A DNA stretch of 64,000 nucleotides from contig NZ_JADYVE010000002.1 of the NCBI RefSeq assembly GCF_020193655.1, positions 616,837-680,836 of the forward strand. The letters are read 5' to 3'. A program made the translations under genes and the position numbers. Shown here piece after piece: positions 62,757 to 64,000 of this stretch. Source of the DNA: Ensifer sp. IC3342. GTDB lineage: Bacteria; Pseudomonadota; Alphaproteobacteria; Rhizobiales; Rhizobiaceae. The notes beneath the pieces were generated by a model. The model saw only the letters and a program-made list of their open reading frames with translations, had not been told where the DNA came from and searched no databases. Numbering within the stretch: position 1 is the stretch's first letter; the number at the start of each line of letters is the position of its first letter.

Positions 62757-62939
62757 ATTCCAGGGAAGGTTCGTAACGGATTTTTCCGGAATCGTGCAGT
62801 TTCAAAGAGTTGCCTTCGCTGGCGGGATGCCGAATCGGCGGCGCGCCCTCAATCTGCGTATTACTGCTGACGATCGCTGATTGCGGGCCGCTCCGCGGTT
62901 TCCGCCGGTATGACCCATCGCCGGAATGGGGCTGCTGCA

Positions 62940-63003
62940 TTTTTTTTGAATCGTAGCCGATTTGCGTCCTTTGCGCGTCCGACAAGACGGGCGGCGCTGT
63001 AGG
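62940..63003. repeat. RIME-like core, partial
   Basis: ttttttttgaatcgtagccg then cgtcctttgcgcgtccgacaag and acgggcggcgctgtag. With the previous repeat it occupies most of the 540 bases before the next gene; no gene seen between. Confidence 0.65.
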
Positions 63004-63151
63004 GAAAAGAAGGCGGGCCCTTATAGCCGTGCGTCTTTCCAGTCGCATGAAGGCTACGGGAACCCGCCAATCTCGGCAGGTCGGCCATTTTCAGGTGAGG
63101 CCTGAAAGCGGAGGATTTCCTGCCGCGCGCGCTTTTTTAAAGTGCGCACAT

Positions 63152-63184
63152 TGCATGGCGCGCTCTTTCGAACGCGCCATGCAT
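63152..63184 (-). terminator. Hairpin after the repeat-protein gene
   Basis: tgcatggcgcg and cgcgccatgca form a perfect stem with a short loop directly behind the stop codon at 63188-63190; a T/A-rich stretch follows further on rather than directly, so it is a weak terminator or another repeat. Confidence 0.45.
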
Positions 63185-63187
63185 GCG

Positions 63188-64000
63188 TCAACGGTTGTCG
63201 TCGCTTTGCTCGGAATTACCGGGAATTCCGTCACCGCCGCCGTTGCCTTTGCCATTATTGGCTTGCCCGCCTTCACCTGCGCCGTTGTCGCCGCCTTGGC
63301 CGGGTGCCTCGCCCTTACCGGGCGCCTCGCCCTTACCGGGCGCTTTGTCATCACCTTTTCCGGGTGTCTTGTCGCCAGCCTTGTCCTTCTTCTTGCCGTC
63401 GGCTTTGTCCTTGCCCTTGTCGCCAGCCTTGTCCTTCTTCTTGCCGTCGGCTTTGTCCTTGCCCTTGCCGCCAGCCTTGTCCTTCTTCTTGCCGTCGGCT
63501 TTGTCCTTGTCCTTGCCGCCAGCCTTGTCCTTCTTCTTGCCGTCGGCTTTGTCCTTGTCCTTGCCGCCAGCCTTGTCCTTCTTCTTGCCGTCGGCTTTAT
63601 CCTTGCCCTTGTCGCCAGCCTTGTCCTTGCTCTTGCCCTCGGCCTTATCCTTGTTCTTGCCGCCAGGCTTCCCTTTGTCGCCGCCCTTGTTGTCGTCGTC
63701 TTGACCGCCGCCGTTGTTGCCACCTTCATGGCCGCCGCCGCCTTCATGGCCGCTGCCACCTTCATGGCCGCCGCCACCTTCGTTGCCGCCGCCGCCCTCA
63801 TGGCCGCCGCCACCTTCGTGGCCGCCGCCACCTTCGTTGCCGCCGCCGCCCTCATGGCCGCCGCCACCTTCATGGCCGCCGCCACCTTCGTTGCCGCCGC
63901 CGCCCTCATGGCCGCCGCCACCTTCGTGGCCGCCGCCACCTTCGTGGCCGCCGCCGCCCTCATGGCCGCCGCCACCTTCATGGCCGCCGCCACCTTCGTG
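63188..64000 (-). CDS. Low-complexity Gly/Lys/Asp repeat protein (5' end missing)
   Basis: The open minus-strand frame enters the window at 64000 and ends at TGA 63190-63188; it has no Met inside the window, so its start is outside. About 270 residues are visible. From 64000 to 63721 it consists of six-residue units HEGGGG or NEGGGG, then DDDNKGGDKGKPGG, six 16-residue units such as GKDKADGKKKDKAGDK, and a Gly/Pro/Asn tail ending GNSEQSDDNR. Other frames of the same DNA give equally repetitive peptides, but this one has balanced acidic and basic residues and a natural tail. Possibly surface or periplasmic and metal-binding (His/Glu); function unknown. Confidence 0.65.
   Translation of the reverse strand, partial: HEGGGGHEGGGGHEGGGGHEGGGGHEGGGGHEGGGGNEGGGGHEGGGGHEGGGGNEGGGGHEGGGGHEGGGGNEGGGGHEGGSGHEGGGGHEGGNNGGGQDDDNKGGDKGKPGGKNKDKAEGKSKDKAGDKGKDKADGKKKDKAGGKDKDKADGKKKDKAGGKDKDKADGKKKDKAGGKGKDKADGKKKDKAGDKGKDKADGKKKDKAGDKTPGKGDDKAPGKGEAPGKGEAPGQGGDNGAGEGGQANNGKGNGGGDGIPGNSEQSDDNR
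63369..63656. repeat. 48-base tandem repeat, six copies
   Basis: Unit beginning ttgtcgccagccttgtcctt, repeated six times head to tail with few changes, in frame (16 codons) with the minus-strand gene. Copies differ mainly at ttgtcg/ttgccg and ttgccc/ttgtcc. Confidence 0.85.
63721..64000. repeat. 18-base tandem repeat
   Basis: Unit ccaccttcatggccgccg and variants (cgt or cat; ggc or tgc), about fifteen copies to the window edge, grouped into higher-order blocks of 54 bases. In frame (6 codons) with the minus-strand gene. Continues beyond the window. Confidence 0.88.

Noticed and set aside
63183..63704. Plus-strand frame of Leu/Ser/Pro repeats
   Set aside because: Antisense of the tandem repeat; the hydrophobic repeats are a by-product of Lys/Asp codons on the other strand.
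63091..63993. Minus-strand frame reading AAAMKVAAA repeats and KPTARRRTRL
   Set aside because: Another frame of the same repeats. It runs past the hairpin and gives an extremely basic protein; the frame ending at 63188 is more balanced. Not excluded absolutely.
63721..64000. CRISPR-like array
   Set aside because: Repeats are directly adjacent 18-base units with no spacers, and in frame with a coding sequence.
1..64000. tRNA or rRNA genes
   Set aside because: No CCA-ended cloverleaf or rRNA-like stretch was recognised by eye on either strand; a tRNA scan would settle it.

Overview
The window is high-GC alphaproteobacterial chromosome, most likely a Rhizobiales member close to Sinorhizobium/Ensifer. 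The gene order hflK-hflC-degP, serB/miaA and ilvI-ilvH is familiar from those chromosomes (recollection, not checked). The intergenic spaces carry many copies of rhizobial palindromic elements: RIME-like cores reading ctacagcgaccttt...ggcgctgtag, a second family starting gcatgtcgcccaaaagtgt, and REP-like ccttctccccgc/gcggggagaagg arms. No rRNA or tRNA gene was seen.

Layout. 1-8.1 kb: housekeeping block (hflK end, hflC, DUF2065, ACT protein, degP, serB, miaA) interrupted by three decayed genes (hydrolase, small unknown, GcvA-like LysR). 8.1-15.7 kb: two NTF2-like proteins, a VOC gene split by a repeat element, a ComEC-like MBL hydrolase next to a large HETSH metallopeptidase, and a HerA-like ATPase. 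15.8-18.4 kb: ilvIH preceded by a leader peptide and attenuator. 18.5-30.8 kb: aldo/keto reductase, cspA, membrane and SDR proteins, a cobalt-type nitrile hydratase operon, an ECF sigma/anti-sigma unit, an AbrB-type membrane protein and a RecD-like helicase.

31.0-38.1 kb is the most unusual part: five co-directional, tightly packed genes encoding a class III cyclase/AAA-ATPase/TPR regulator, a YcaO enzyme, a TfuA protein, a second HEIGH metallopeptidase, and a 231-residue protein with a GGDCGCDCG motif and an AT-rich centre. This looks like a RiPP-type peptide modification locus with no obvious classical precursor. The two metallopeptidases in the window resemble each other.

38.1-48.3 kb: chemotaxis-receptor remnant, EF-hand protein, lipoprotein, MerR-type regulator, DUF899, pdxJ, acyltransferase, MocR regulator, DUF983. 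48.3-52.4 kb holds a second RiPP system: an ECF sigma factor and DUF1109 anti-sigma divergent from a bufferin-type operon (DUF2282 precursor, DUF692/MNIO enzyme, DUF2063 partner, DoxX). Both transcription units carry the same candidate promoter, TGTAAC-N16-CGAA. 52.6-64 kb: isomerase, quinone reductase with HxlR regulator, racemase with Lrp regulator, SRAP protein, NDH-2, a fixN/DUF2189 chimeric remnant, a kinase-like protein, a nuclease, a beta-barrel protein, and the 3' part of a long low-complexity repeat protein running off the end.

Several genes are broken by single-base frameshifts, nonsense changes, a short duplication or a repeat insertion. Some lesions sit in short homopolymers and could be sequencing errors; the 8-bp duplication, the repeat insertion and the chimeric remnant cannot be explained that way.
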